Shown: positions 1 to 7,594 of the stretch, piece by piece
How positions within the stretch are numbered: position 1 is the first letter of the stretch
How the letters are laid out: every line of letters starts with the position of its first letter
Assembly: GCF_009363075.1 (NCBI RefSeq)
Contig: NZ_CP045293.1
Coordinates: forward strand, 5,925,501 to 5,989,500
DNA from: Paenibacillus guangzhouensis
GTDB taxonomy: Bacteria; Bacillota; Bacilli; Paenibacillales; Paenibacillaceae
Direction of reading: 5' to 3'
DNA length: 64,000 nt
Notes under the pieces: model-generated
The model's input: the letters and a program-made list of their open reading frames with translations, nothing else
The model's database searches: none
What the model was told of the DNA's origin: nothing
Made by a program: the position numbers and the translations under genes

Positions 1-235
1 CTAAGATTTGGTCGAACAATGCATCATCGGCTTCGATGAGTGCGTCGGCCGCCAGTAATTCCTCTTCGCTTCCTGATTCTTTGGCGAAGCTCAAGCTGTA
101 GTCCCAGTCAATGCCTCTCTTGCTGTGCAGAGAAATTTCGTAGAGGGAAGCATGCTGTTCGAGTGTGAATTGGACAGACCCGTAGTATCCCTCCTCACGC
201 TGTTCCATCACGGCGTCTACGATTGTTAATTTCAT
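1..235 (-). CDS. Conserved hypothetical protein, 3' end cut by window edge
   Basis: The ATG at 235 follows an AGGTGG ribosome site by seven bases, and the frame stays open to the window edge, so the C-terminus is missing. The visible 78 residues begin MKLTIVDAVMEQREEGYYG and are rich in acidic residues (runs such as SGSEEELLAADALIEADD). There is no signal peptide or membrane segment. I do not recognise a family; it resembles small cytoplasmic hypothetical proteins of Bacilli only in general character. It diverges from the glycosyltransferase at 474. Confidence 0.7.
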   Translation of the reverse strand, partial: MKLTIVDAVMEQREEGYYGSVQFTLEQHASLYEISLHSKRGIDWDYSLSFAKESGSEEELLAADALIEADDALFDQIL

Positions 236-473
236 TGTCTTGCCACCTGTTCTTATGGATTCTTGAAACGTGTTATCGGTTATTATACCACTTTCTTGGT
301 AAATTTCACGAATTTAGCAGGGATATGTCCGGCAGTTCACGTCTTATATATTGAAGGGGTAACAACTCGACCAAAGTCTAGGATGAAATACCGCTTTAAG
401 TCAGTGTTGAAACTTTTCATAACGGACTACAATGATATTAGGATCAAGTATTAAAAAAGGAAGGAAGCTTGAG

Positions 474-1676
474 ATGATACGAAATGGAGCCGCAGCGAGC
501 CAATCGCGAATTTTGATTCTCTCCGGTCCTCTGGGACATGGACATTTGCAGACTGCAAAATCAATAGTAGAAGCTTCGCAGTTAATTCGCAGCGACATTG
601 ATGTAGAAATTGTTGATTACATGGAGACGACTTCACCGCATTTGCACCAGGTTGGCGCATTCTGTTATGCCCAATGGGTAAGAACATTCCCAAGCATTTA
701 CGGTTACTTATATAAGAAAACAAGACATGAGAATTTTATGGTTAAAGAAGCGAAACGTGTTCGAGGTTCAAGTCTGCGTGCGCTCTTGAAATTGATTGAA
801 GAGAAGAAGCCATCGGTGATCGTGAGTACGTTCCCGCCGGCAGCTGTTGCGGTATCCAAGCTGAAAATGCGTGGCTTGATTAACTGCAAGACAGCAACGG
901 TAATTACCGATTATACGGATCATAGCTTTTGGCTGAACCCTGGAACGGATTTGTACTTGGTTGGGTCTGAGCGTGTAGCGCGTTCCTTGATGCATCGAGG
1001 GATCGCTCGCTCCACGATCGAAGTTACAGGGATTCCTGTACGTCCGAAGTTCTATAAGACTTATGATCGCGAACAGCTGCAGCGCAAATACCAGTTGGAT
1101 CCGAATAAATTAACCGTCATGCTCATGGGCGGAGGCTGGGGATTGATTCCGGATGCCGTCCTGCGCTCTATGCAAAATCCGCAGTGGAAAAATCGCGTGC
1201 AATTCGTGGTGATCTGCGGTGCGAATGAGAGACTGAGACATCGACTCCAAGGCATTGCGGATCATAGCGAAGTATCGATTACCGTCCTTGGCTATGTGGA
1301 GCAAATCCATGAGTGGATGGCATGTTCAGATCTGATGATGACGAAGCCAGGCGGAATCTCGACTAGTGAAGCGCTGATGCAGCAGCTGCCGTTATTACTG
1401 TACAAAGCACTGCCAGGGCAAGAAGAGGATAATGTGCAAGAGTTAGTGGAGACGGGAATGGCGGTGTACGCGCCAACGGAAGCGGAGCTTGAAATGCAAT
1501 TGGCGTGGATGATGACGGATCCAACGCGGATTCGAGGAATGCGCGCTCAGGCGAAATCCTTGCGCAAACATTCCCCGTACCATGCCTTATCAGCCATACT
1601 TACTTTAGAAGAAACTTCACCTTTATCCATACCGATGTATGAACAGGCTACATTACAAGTGACCCCACTCATCTAA
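474..1676 (+). CDS. Processive diacylglycerol glucosyltransferase-like (MGDG synthase/GT28 family)
   Basis: A 400-residue cytoplasmic-face glycosyltransferase, likely adding glucose from UDP-glucose to diacylglycerol to make membrane glycolipid and the lipoteichoic acid anchor, as UgtP does. The N-terminal MGDG-synthase domain opens with LILSGPLGHGHLQTAKS, where GHG-H is the usual acceptor-side loop. The C-terminal GT28 domain carries LMGGGWG and MTKPGGISTSEAL, the nucleotide-sugar site with GG-S-T-EAL. Length fits the family. An upstream in-frame ATG at 432 has no ribosome site, while the ATG at 474 follows AAGGAAGG at good distance. Acceptor and product cannot be read from sequence. It converges on ktrB and shares its 3' hairpin. 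Confidence 0.85.
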   Translation: MIRNGAAASQSRILILSGPLGHGHLQTAKSIVEASQLIRSDIDVEIVDYMETTSPHLHQVGAFCYAQWVRTFPSIYGYLYKKTRHENFMVKEAKRVRGSSLRALLKLIEEKKPSVIVSTFPPAAVAVSKLKMRGLINCKTATVITDYTDHSFWLNPGTDLYLVGSERVARSLMHRGIARSTIEVTGIPVRPKFYKTYDREQLQRKYQLDPNKLTVMLMGGGWGLIPDAVLRSMQNPQWKNRVQFVVICGANERLRHRLQGIADHSEVSITVLGYVEQIHEWMACSDLMMTKPGGISTSEALMQQLPLLLYKALPGQEEDNVQELVETGMAVYAPTEAELEMQLAWMMTDPTRIRGMRAQAKSLRKHSPYHALSAILTLEETSPLSIPMYEQATLQVTPLI

Positions 1677-1683
1677 TGAAACC

Positions 1684-1736
1684 AAGAGGATTAACCGATC
1701 ATCATTTTGCCTTCCGGGCGTCGGTATCCTCTTTTT
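1684..1736 (+). terminator. Rho-independent terminator lying inside the ktrB 3' end
   Basis: AAGAGGAT (1684-1691) pairs with ATCCTCTT (1726-1733), and inside it ACCGA pairs with TCGGT, followed by a short T run. It ends the glycosyltransferase transcript, yet most of the stem-loop is coding sequence for the last residues of the convergent ktrB. Confidence 0.7.
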
Positions 1737-3037
1737 ACATTTCGGGAACCAAGGGCAAAGGCAAGGGTAAGCGGTCCTAGACGTCCAATCAGCATGGTGA
1801 CGTTTAGGATGATCTTGCCCGCAAGCGTGAGGTCTGGTGTCATTCCCATCGAGAATCCTACCGTGCCAACGGCCGAGGTGGTCTCGAACAAGATTGCAAT
1901 GAAAGAGTCCTTCTCCGTCATCGATAGGACGGTAGACACTGTAATGACGAGGAACAGCGCAATGAAGGTAATGGTCAAGGCTCGTAGGATTAATTCCTTG
2001 GATAGGCGGTAACGGAACATCTCGACATCCTCTCGTCCTTGAATCATAGCAATGGCGGAGACGATGAGAACGGCAAAGGTCGTGACTTTGATTCCGCCGC
2101 CGGTTGAACCGGGAGCCGCACCGATGAACATGAGGATGATCATGATGAATTGGGTTACCTGTCGAAGTGCTCCGATATCCAGGGTGCTCGTTCCAGCGGA
2201 CCGGGTAGCGACGGATTGGAAGAAGGAAGCGTAAATCTTGCCGGAGAGGTCAAGGGTACCCAGGGTCTGCGGATTTGTATATTCCAGGACGAAGATAATG
2301 ATCCCGCCTCCGATCCAGAGGATCCCGCTTGTCGTTAGAACCACTTTCGTATGCAGTGAGAGTCGACGCATATGCTTGTAATCGAACAATTCGGCTAGAA
2401 CGACGAAGCCGACGCTGCCAGCGAAGATCAGCATATAGGATACGACGTTAAATAACGGATCATCGACGAATGCCTTGAAGCTGCTGAAATCGCCGAATAG
2501 ATCGAACCCGCCATTATTGAATAGTGAAATCGCATGGAACACACCGAAATAAATCGATTGATGGAGCGGCATATCTCTCGCCCAGTGAAAGGTGAAGATG
2601 AGCGCTGCGGAAGCCTCGATCAGAATCGAGAAGAAGATAACCTTGCGAATCAACCGTACGATGCCTTCAATGCTGTTAGCATTCATAGCCTCTTGGAGAA
2701 TAAGTCGTTCGCGCAGGGAGATGCGTTTCTTCATCATCAGTGCGAAGATCGTAGCGAAGGTCATGAATCCGAGTCCACCAATCTGGACGAGGAGCATAAT
2801 GACGACTTGTCCGAAGGTGGAGAAGGTTGTGATAGTATCCACGACGACAAGTCCGGTTACACAGGTCGCAGAGGTTGACGTGAAGAGCGCGTCTTCCCAG
2901 GATAAGGGCTGAAGTCCTTCACGGACCGCAAAGGGGAGCATGAGCAGGATGGTGCCGATGCAGATGAGGATGACAAAACCAACCGTCAAGGTGCGTGCAG
3001 GTGACAGTCTAAAAGTCCGATGTACCATGTTACTCAA
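1691..3037 (-). CDS. ktrB: Ktr/Trk potassium uptake transmembrane subunit
   Basis: Membrane-embedded K+ translocating subunit of the KtrB/TrkH superfamily, normally gated by a cytoplasmic KtrA/KtrC RCK subunit and coupled to Na+. About 448 residues with repeated membrane-pore-membrane units; selectivity-loop sequences include TSATCVTGLVV and FNNGGFDLFG, and the later glycine-rich loops ATRSAGTS and ETTSAVGTVGFSMG follow the family pattern. No ktrA lies in this window. Start: the longest frame begins at GTG 3049 without a good ribosome site; TTG at 3037 sits nine bases after GAGGTG and is preferred, while an ATG at 3028 is too far from it. Convergent with the glycosyltransferase. Confidence 0.88.
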   Translation of the reverse strand: MSNMVHRTFRLSPARTLTVGFVILICIGTILLMLPFAVREGLQPLSWEDALFTSTSATCVTGLVVVDTITTFSTFGQVVIMLLVQIGGLGFMTFATIFALMMKKRISLRERLILQEAMNANSIEGIVRLIRKVIFFSILIEASAALIFTFHWARDMPLHQSIYFGVFHAISLFNNGGFDLFGDFSSFKAFVDDPLFNVVSYMLIFAGSVGFVVLAELFDYKHMRRLSLHTKVVLTTSGILWIGGGIIIFVLEYTNPQTLGTLDLSGKIYASFFQSVATRSAGTSTLDIGALRQVTQFIMIILMFIGAAPGSTGGGIKVTTFAVLIVSAIAMIQGREDVEMFRYRLSKELILRALTITFIALFLVITVSTVLSMTEKDSFIAILFETTSAVGTVGFSMGMTPDLTLAGKIILNVTMLIGRLGPLTLAFALGSRNVKRGYRRPEGKMMIG

Positions 3038-3189
3038 TCTAATCTTCACCTCGTTCCAGCAATGTCCTGACGATTAGTCTGTCCAAACTGAGCCATAAGA
3101 AAAATAATTTGGATAAAAAATAGGACAAAGTATTCTAACCCGTGCATCTCCTTCATATAGTAAGAATACCAAGAGAGGAGGTGATTCGG

Positions 3190-3426
3190 ATGTTACAAGA
3201 AGAGTTCAATGATGAATTGGAAGCGATTTCCGAATCCGAAGCAGACGAGGCTGCTGAGGAAGCTGCAGAGGTAGAAGAGGCTCAGGCGGAAGAAGCGTCG
3301 GATGATAGCGACGAAGCGGAAGAGTCAGTGGATGCTGAGGCGTCAGATGAGGACGAGGAAGCGTCGGATGAGGAATCGGAAGAAGATTCGGAAGACGAAG
3401 CAGCGGAGGAATCGGAAGAAGCTTAG
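3190..3426 (+). CDS. Small extremely acidic Glu/Asp/Ser/Ala protein
   Basis: A 78-residue protein starting at an ATG behind a near-perfect AGGAGGTGAT ribosome site. After MLQEEFNDELEAISESEAD the sequence is almost entirely E, D, S and A, with no Lys, Arg or aromatic residue after Phe6, so it should be disordered and strongly anionic. I do not recognise a family. The skewed composition leaves shadow frames open on both strands, but the ribosome site and hairpin end support this one. A CATATAGTA at 3154-3162 loosely resembles a sigma-K -10 element, but the upstream half is poor, so sporulation control is only a guess. A calcium- or cation-binding role would be inference. Confidence 0.6.
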   Translation: MLQEEFNDELEAISESEADEAAEEAAEVEEAQAEEASDDSDEAEESVDAEASDEDEEASDEESEEDSEDEAAEESEEA

Positions 3427-3450
3427 TCGCTGCGGCTTCGTTCAAGAATG

Positions 3451-3486
3451 GCGAACACCCCCAATCGATCGATTGGGGGTGTTCGC
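3451..3486. terminator. Perfect 36-bp palindrome between convergent genes
   Basis: Eighteen bases starting GCGAACACCCCCAATCGA are followed directly by their exact reverse complement. In RNA this makes a long GC-rich hairpin. It has no clear T run on either side, so it may be a bidirectional terminator of an unusual sort or a protein-binding site. Confidence 0.55.
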
Positions 3487-3494
3487 TGTGCGCG

Positions 3495-4112
3495 CTAACT
3501 TGCGGAGAGAATGCCGAGAGGGCCACTCTCATTGATGATGTCTTGGATCTGATAGACGGAGATGGGGAACATCGGAAAGCCATAATAATAAGGCGTAATT
3601 TCATACAGCTCGAAGTATATGACGAGTGATTTGTCCGCAACATAATAGTCTTGATCCGGTCGAATACTGGTGAACGGCTCGAGTAGATCGATATGACGCT
3701 CCTTGATTTGAACGCGAATAATGTCCGACAACCGCTGTACATAGTTGCTACCCGGTTTGAAGAGTTCTGCTAGGCTGTAGAACTTGCCCGTCTTCACATT
3801 GCCTGTCAATGATTTAAGGTAGGTCATCCCATGGGCTTGATGATCATAGAACGCGTAGTTGCTCTGCGTTAAGCTTAGGATCGCGCGTTCATTCGTCTTG
3901 ATCTCATAGCCGCCCTGCATTTCGGATTGCGGTGTGTTGGGGTTGAAGTTCTGCATTTTTATCAAAGACTCCGCTTGATTCTTGATCGTGATGTTCATTC
4001 GCTTCTCAACGACGGTATTGGGCAAATGAATGATTTGCGGGTAATATATCTTTACGTTTTTGGATTGTATCGAAGCAGTCTTCAGCTGCACGGGAAATGA
4101 ATATGGGTCCAT
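3495..4112 (-). CDS. DUF4163/DUF3298 domain protein, RsiV C-domain-like
   Basis: 205 residues resembling the extracytoplasmic DUF4163-DUF3298 pair found in RsiV anti-sigma factors and PdaC-type proteins: an N-terminal stretch ending near KTNERAILSLTQSNYAFYD and a C-terminal part with LYEITPYYYGFPMFPIS. Unlike RsiV it shows no zinc-binding anti-sigma domain, no membrane segment and no signal peptide with the chosen start. The ATG at 4112 follows AAAGG by nine bases; the upstream ATGs at 4142 and 4121 lack a usable site. It may be a stand-alone cytoplasmic or non-classically exported form. No sigma gene is adjacent. Function unknown. Confidence 0.65.
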   Translation of the reverse strand: MDPYSFPVQLKTASIQSKNVKIYYPQIIHLPNTVVEKRMNITIKNQAESLIKMQNFNPNTPQSEMQGGYEIKTNERAILSLTQSNYAFYDHQAHGMTYLKSLTGNVKTGKFYSLAELFKPGSNYVQRLSDIIRVQIKERHIDLLEPFTSIRPDQDYYVADKSLVIYFELYEITPYYYGFPMFPISVYQIQDIINESGPLGILSAS

Positions 4113-4277
4113 GGCGTTCATCCTTTCGCAGAGGGGGCTCAACGTTCACACAGGGGACAATGGCCTATACACTCTGGCAAGTTATTCTATGTGATTCGGA
4201 GTAAAGTGCAACTTGTCCTCAAGCAAACGTCAAGCGGAGGCTGTTAATCGAGCTACTATGTTATAATTTTCACAAAA

Positions 4278-4306
4278 TTGACATATTTAGAGTGTGGAAG
4301 TACAAT
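4278..4306 (+). promoter_or_regulatory. Near-consensus sigma-A promoter for marR-SDR operon
   Basis: TTGACA at 4278-4283, a 17-base spacer, and TACAAT at 4301-4306. This is the best sigma-A match I noticed in the window. An upstream TATAAT at 4262-4267 could belong to a second start. Confidence 0.7.
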
Positions 4307-4313
4307 TAAATTG

Positions 4314-4327
4314 TTAATAGGTATTAA
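4314..4327 (+). promoter_or_regulatory. Candidate MarR operator dyad
   Basis: TTAAT-AGGT-ATTAA is an inverted repeat starting at or just after the predicted transcription start. That is a natural place for autorepression by the MarR-type product encoded 56 bases downstream. The assignment is inference from position. Confidence 0.35.
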
Positions 4328-4382
4328 TTATTTTAAATAAAGATATTTGTTTGATGCGAAGCTGAGGTGATCCAGACAGAAG

Positions 4383-4811
4383 ATGAATCGACGTGAAGAA
4401 TTATATTCGGTGATGTCCGACTATGTCGCGAAATTGGTTGTTGGCTATGCCAAAATGAATGAGCTCTCCTCATCGCAGTTATACATTCTCAAGGTGCTGG
4501 GAACCAAAGGGGACAAGAATTGCTCGGAACTTGCCAAGCTGCTGGATGTATCCTTGCCCGCGGTAACAAGTCTCGTTAATAAGCTGGTGAAGAAGGGTTA
4601 CGTCAGACGCCATACGCCGGAGAATAACCGCCGCGTGGTCATGCTGCAGATCAGCCAGCCGGGACTTGAGATGCTGCGTCAGAGTGATGCGAGGTTTGCG
4701 GAGATAATGGACGAGATGCTGCAAGATTTCCCAGAGGAAGAGTTAGATGTTCTTCTTGGCTACTACAAGAGAATGAACGGAAATATGAAGATTAAGCAGA
4801 TGCAGGACTAA
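4383..4811 (+). CDS. MarR-family transcriptional regulator
   Basis: A 142-residue winged-helix DNA-binding protein. The reading helix region is NCSELAKLLDVSLPAVTSLV, followed by the wing KKGYVRRHTPENNRRVVML with the conserved D/N-R-R pattern, and helices for dimerisation at both ends, as in MarR. It precedes an SDR gene by 33 bases, so it probably represses its own operon in response to a small, perhaps phenolic or lipophilic, ligand. The ligand cannot be inferred. The ribosome site is GAGGTGAT, about 13 bases from the ATG, rather far. Confidence 0.85.
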   Translation: MNRREELYSVMSDYVAKLVVGYAKMNELSSSQLYILKVLGTKGDKNCSELAKLLDVSLPAVTSLVNKLVKKGYVRRHTPENNRRVVMLQISQPGLEMLRQSDARFAEIMDEMLQDFPEEELDVLLGYYKRMNGNMKIKQMQD

Positions 4812-4844
4812 TCGATATCTAACAACATGGGGGAGGAAACGAAT

Positions 4845-5597
4845 ATGGCAAGATTAGCAGGGAAAGTGGCGATTGTAACAGGTGCAGCAGGCGGTATGGG
4901 GAAAGCAGATGCATTACTTTTTGCTGAAGAAGGTGCTAAAGTTGTCGTAACCGATGTTCAATTCGATAAGGTTCAAGAGGTTGTATCAGAGATTAAGCAG
5001 CATGGCGGGGAAGCCATCGGATTCTGGCATGATGTGGCCTCTGAGGAAGATTGGGCAACGATCGTTCAAGAGACCGTGAAGCAGTTCGGGAAGATCGATG
5101 TCCTGGTGAATAATGCGGGGATCTCTAGTATGGTACCGATGCTTGATTCGTCTGTTGAGCTCTGGAACAAGATTATGTCCATTAACTTGACAGGCGTCTT
5201 CTTAGGTCAGAAATTCGTGATCCCTCACATGATTGAGAATGGCGGCGGTTCGATCGTGAATATCTCTTCCATTGCTGGATTAACAGGCGGCAGCGGTGCG
5301 GGGGCTTATACGGCAAGTAAAGGAGCGGTTCGTCTTCTGACGAAAGCGACGGCGGTTGACTTTGCGAAGAATAACATCCGCGTGAATTCCATCCACCCGG
5401 GCTATATCGAGACACCAATGACCGTAGACCTCATGGCGAATGATGAAATGAGACAATGGTTCTTGATGCAGACACCGCTTCCTCGTCTTGGTAAAGCCGA
5501 AGATATCGCGAAGGCGGTGCTATTCTTAGCTTCCGACGAATCTTCGTACATTACAGGTGTAGAGCTTCCGGTAGACGGCGGTTATTTCGCCAAATAA
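4845..5597 (+). CDS. Short-chain dehydrogenase/reductase (SDR), classical
   Basis: A 250-residue NAD(P)-dependent oxidoreductase of the FabG/glucose-1-dehydrogenase class. Visible motifs are the cofactor loop TGAAGGMGKA, NNAG, the catalytic Ser in NISSIAG, and YTASK with catalytic Tyr and Lys, then HPGYIETPM and the C-terminal GVELPVDGGYFAK. Substrate is not predictable. An ATG at 4827 lies upstream, but GGGAGGAAAC at 4830-4839 is an ideal ribosome site for the ATG at 4845. Second gene of the MarR operon, so likely induced when that repressor is relieved. Confidence 0.88.
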   Translation: MARLAGKVAIVTGAAGGMGKADALLFAEEGAKVVVTDVQFDKVQEVVSEIKQHGGEAIGFWHDVASEEDWATIVQETVKQFGKIDVLVNNAGISSMVPMLDSSVELWNKIMSINLTGVFLGQKFVIPHMIENGGGSIVNISSIAGLTGGSGAGAYTASKGAVRLLTKATAVDFAKNNIRVNSIHPGYIETPMTVDLMANDEMRQWFLMQTPLPRLGKAEDIAKAVLFLASDESSYITGVELPVDGGYFAK

Positions 5598-5605
5598 AGC
5601 ACATG

Positions 5606-5645
5606 GAAGATCCTCTTCGGCGATACGTTGGAGAGGATTCTTTTG
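5606..5645 (+). terminator. Terminator after the MarR-SDR operon
   Basis: AAGATCCTCT pairs with AGAGGATTCTT with one bulge, followed by TTTT. The stem is moderate. Confidence 0.55.
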
Positions 5646-5779
5646 TGTTCTGACCTGCGTCGTGAAGGGGAAAGGGGATTCATCACAGTTATTATGTGAA
5701 AAATTGAACAAAGCTTGAACGTTGCAAAAAACCTCTTGCCTTTCATCGAAAAGTGCTATATGATTACCTCATCAGCAAG

Positions 5780-5797
5780 TTGTGAAAAATGTCACAT
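5780..5797 (+). promoter_or_regulatory. Rex-like operator 1 upstream of nox
   Basis: TTGTGA-AAAATG-TCACAT matches the TTGTGA-N6-TCACAA consensus of the NADH-sensing repressor Rex at all but the last base of the half-sites. First of three such sites in the unusually long 489-base gap before nox. Confidence 0.6.
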
Positions 5798-5923
5798 TAA
5801 ATCTTGCTAGAATGTGGTAAAGAATGTTGGCCTTGATCGTCGGTGGTATCGTCCATCGAATCACGAAGATGATGTGATCGAGCGGGTAATAATGTCAGAG
5901 GGCATCCTGTGCTGCACGCTAAG

Positions 5924-5941
5924 AAGTGAAATATTTCACAT
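5924..5941 (+). promoter_or_regulatory. Rex-like operator 2 upstream of nox
   Basis: AAGTGAA-ATAT-TTCACAT has a perfect GTGAAATATTTCAC core palindrome. It differs from the Rex consensus only at the outermost bases. Confidence 0.55.
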
Positions 5942-6015
5942 AGCAAGAGTGTCGCAGGAAATGGAATGCAAAATGACACGTTAGATCATCGAGCAGCCAG
6001 CAACTATACCTTTTA

Positions 6016-6033
6016 ATGTGAATGTATTCACAA
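6016..6033 (+). promoter_or_regulatory. Rex-like operator 3 upstream of nox
   Basis: ATGTGAA-TGTA-TTCACAA matches the Rex consensus at every half-site base except the first. It lies 54 bases before the nox start, where binding would block transcription. The three sites are roughly 144 and 92 bases apart. Confidence 0.65.
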
Positions 6034-6086
6034 TGTAAATCAAAGAACAACCCATCAGAGGTTACCATATCGAGGAGGCGTTTTTT

Positions 6087-7415
6087 ATGAAAATAGCAGT
6101 TATCGGATGTACCCATGCAGGAACAGCAGCCATCGTGAATGCAGCGAATTTGTATCCAGACGCAGAGATTACGGTCTATGAAAGAAATGATAATATCTCG
6201 TTCTTATCGTGCGGGATTGCACTCTATGTCGGTGGGGTCGTGAAGGATGCGCAAGGACTGTTCTATTCGTCGCCAGAGAAACTGGCTGAGCTAGGCGTGA
6301 CCACGAAGATGCGTCATGACGTGATCGGTGTTGATACGGCGAACAAGACCCTTCGTGCGAAGAATCTAGAGACGAATGAAGAGATCGAAGATACGTTCGA
6401 CAAGTTGATCATTACAACGGGCTCGTGGCCAATTCTACCGAAAATCGAGGGATGGCAGCTCGACAATATCGTCCTCTCGAAGAACTTCAACCATTCGAAT
6501 ACGATTATCGAGAAAGCGAAGGAAGCGAAGCGGATCGTCGTCGTAGGCGCAGGGTACATCGGGATTGAGCTTGTCGAAGCGTTCGAGATGAACGGGAAGC
6601 AAGTAACCTTGATTGATAGCACAGAGCGTGTGCTCAGCAAGTACCTCGATCCTGAGTTCACGGCACAGACGGAAGAGACGTTGCAATCGCACGGCATCGA
6701 ACTTGCACTAGGTCAGACAGTTACACGGTTCGAAGGCGAAGCGGGTAAAGTGACGAAAGTCGTGACGACCAAGGGCGAATACGAAGCAGATCTGGTCATC
6801 CTATGCATCGGCTTTAGACCGAATACGGAGCTATTCAAAGGGCAGCTGAAAATGATGGATAACGGCGCGATCATCGTGGATGCGTATATGCGTACAAGCC
6901 AACCGGATGTCTATGCCGCAGGCGATAGCTGCGCTATTGTCTACAACCCGACAGGTGAGCATGCTTACATCCCGCTTGCAACCAATGCCGTACGGATGGG
7001 GACGCTTGTCGCTCGCAACTTGGTGGAGCCGAAGATTGCTTATATGGGAACACAAGGCACGTCGGGCATCAAAATCTATGAAGAGAACATTGCTACAACA
7101 GGCTTAACGGAGACGGCAGCTCTCGACATGGGAATGGATGTGAAAAGTGTAACAATCAAGGAGCATGACCGTCCAGAGTTCATGCCGACATACGAGGATG
7201 TCACGCTTAAAGTCGTCTATGATGCGAAGACACGCCGCATTATCGGCGCACAGCTGATCTCGAAGGCAGACCTCACCCAATCGGTGAACACCATTTCGGT
7301 CTGCATCCAGAATCGGATGACCGTCGATCAACTCGGCTTCGTCGACTTCTTCTTCCAGCCGCATTACAATAAGCCGTGGAACTTCTTGAACACAGCGGGC
7401 TTGCAAGCACAATAA
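6087..7415 (+). CDS. nox: NADH oxidase, water-forming type (CoA-disulfide reductase family)
   Basis: A 442-residue FAD flavoprotein that likely oxidises NADH with O2, regenerating NAD+. The N-terminal FAD motif is VIGCTHAGTAA, the redox-active cysteine is in SFLSCGIALYVGG near residue 42, the NADH motif is VVVGAGYIGIELVEAF, and the FAD-contacting motif is DVYAAGDSC. One active-site Cys instead of a CxxxxC pair separates it from thioredoxin- and lipoamide-type reductases; CoA-disulfide reductase activity is the alternative. The ribosome site is GAGGAGG. Three Rex-like operators upstream suggest repression at low NADH/NAD+ and induction when NADH accumulates, which fits a redox-balancing role. 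Confidence 0.88.
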   Translation: MKIAVIGCTHAGTAAIVNAANLYPDAEITVYERNDNISFLSCGIALYVGGVVKDAQGLFYSSPEKLAELGVTTKMRHDVIGVDTANKTLRAKNLETNEEIEDTFDKLIITTGSWPILPKIEGWQLDNIVLSKNFNHSNTIIEKAKEAKRIVVVGAGYIGIELVEAFEMNGKQVTLIDSTERVLSKYLDPEFTAQTEETLQSHGIELALGQTVTRFEGEAGKVTKVVTTKGEYEADLVILCIGFRPNTELFKGQLKMMDNGAIIVDAYMRTSQPDVYAAGDSCAIVYNPTGEHAYIPLATNAVRMGTLVARNLVEPKIAYMGTQGTSGIKIYEENIATTGLTETAALDMGMDVKSVTIKEHDRPEFMPTYEDVTLKVVYDAKTRRIIGAQLISKADLTQSVNTISVCIQNRMTVDQLGFVDFFFQPHYNKPWNFLNTAGLQAQ

Positions 7416-7426
7416 CACAAGATCAT

Positions 7427-7472
7427 AAAAGGGTAAGGGCTTCGCTATATCGAATGCTCCTTGCCCTTTTTT
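7427..7472 (+). terminator. Terminator after nox
   Basis: AAAGGGTAAGG pairs with CCTTGCCCTTT across a 19-base loop and runs into six Ts. Confidence 0.75.
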
Positions 7473-7594
7473 CGCGTGCAGGTCGACGTATCATCTGTCA
7501 TATAAATCCAGTTGCTATATACAATCATTTGTGATTAAATGTTTGTAGTTTTGTGCAAAAATTCAGAAACGATGCAAAATCGTAGGGGGATCTT

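Noticed and set aside
3206-3742. Minus-strand 178-codon frame rich in Pro/Leu/Thr opposite the acidic gene
   Set aside because: It is the antisense of the GAA/GAG/GCG-rich codons and overlaps the DUF3298 gene.
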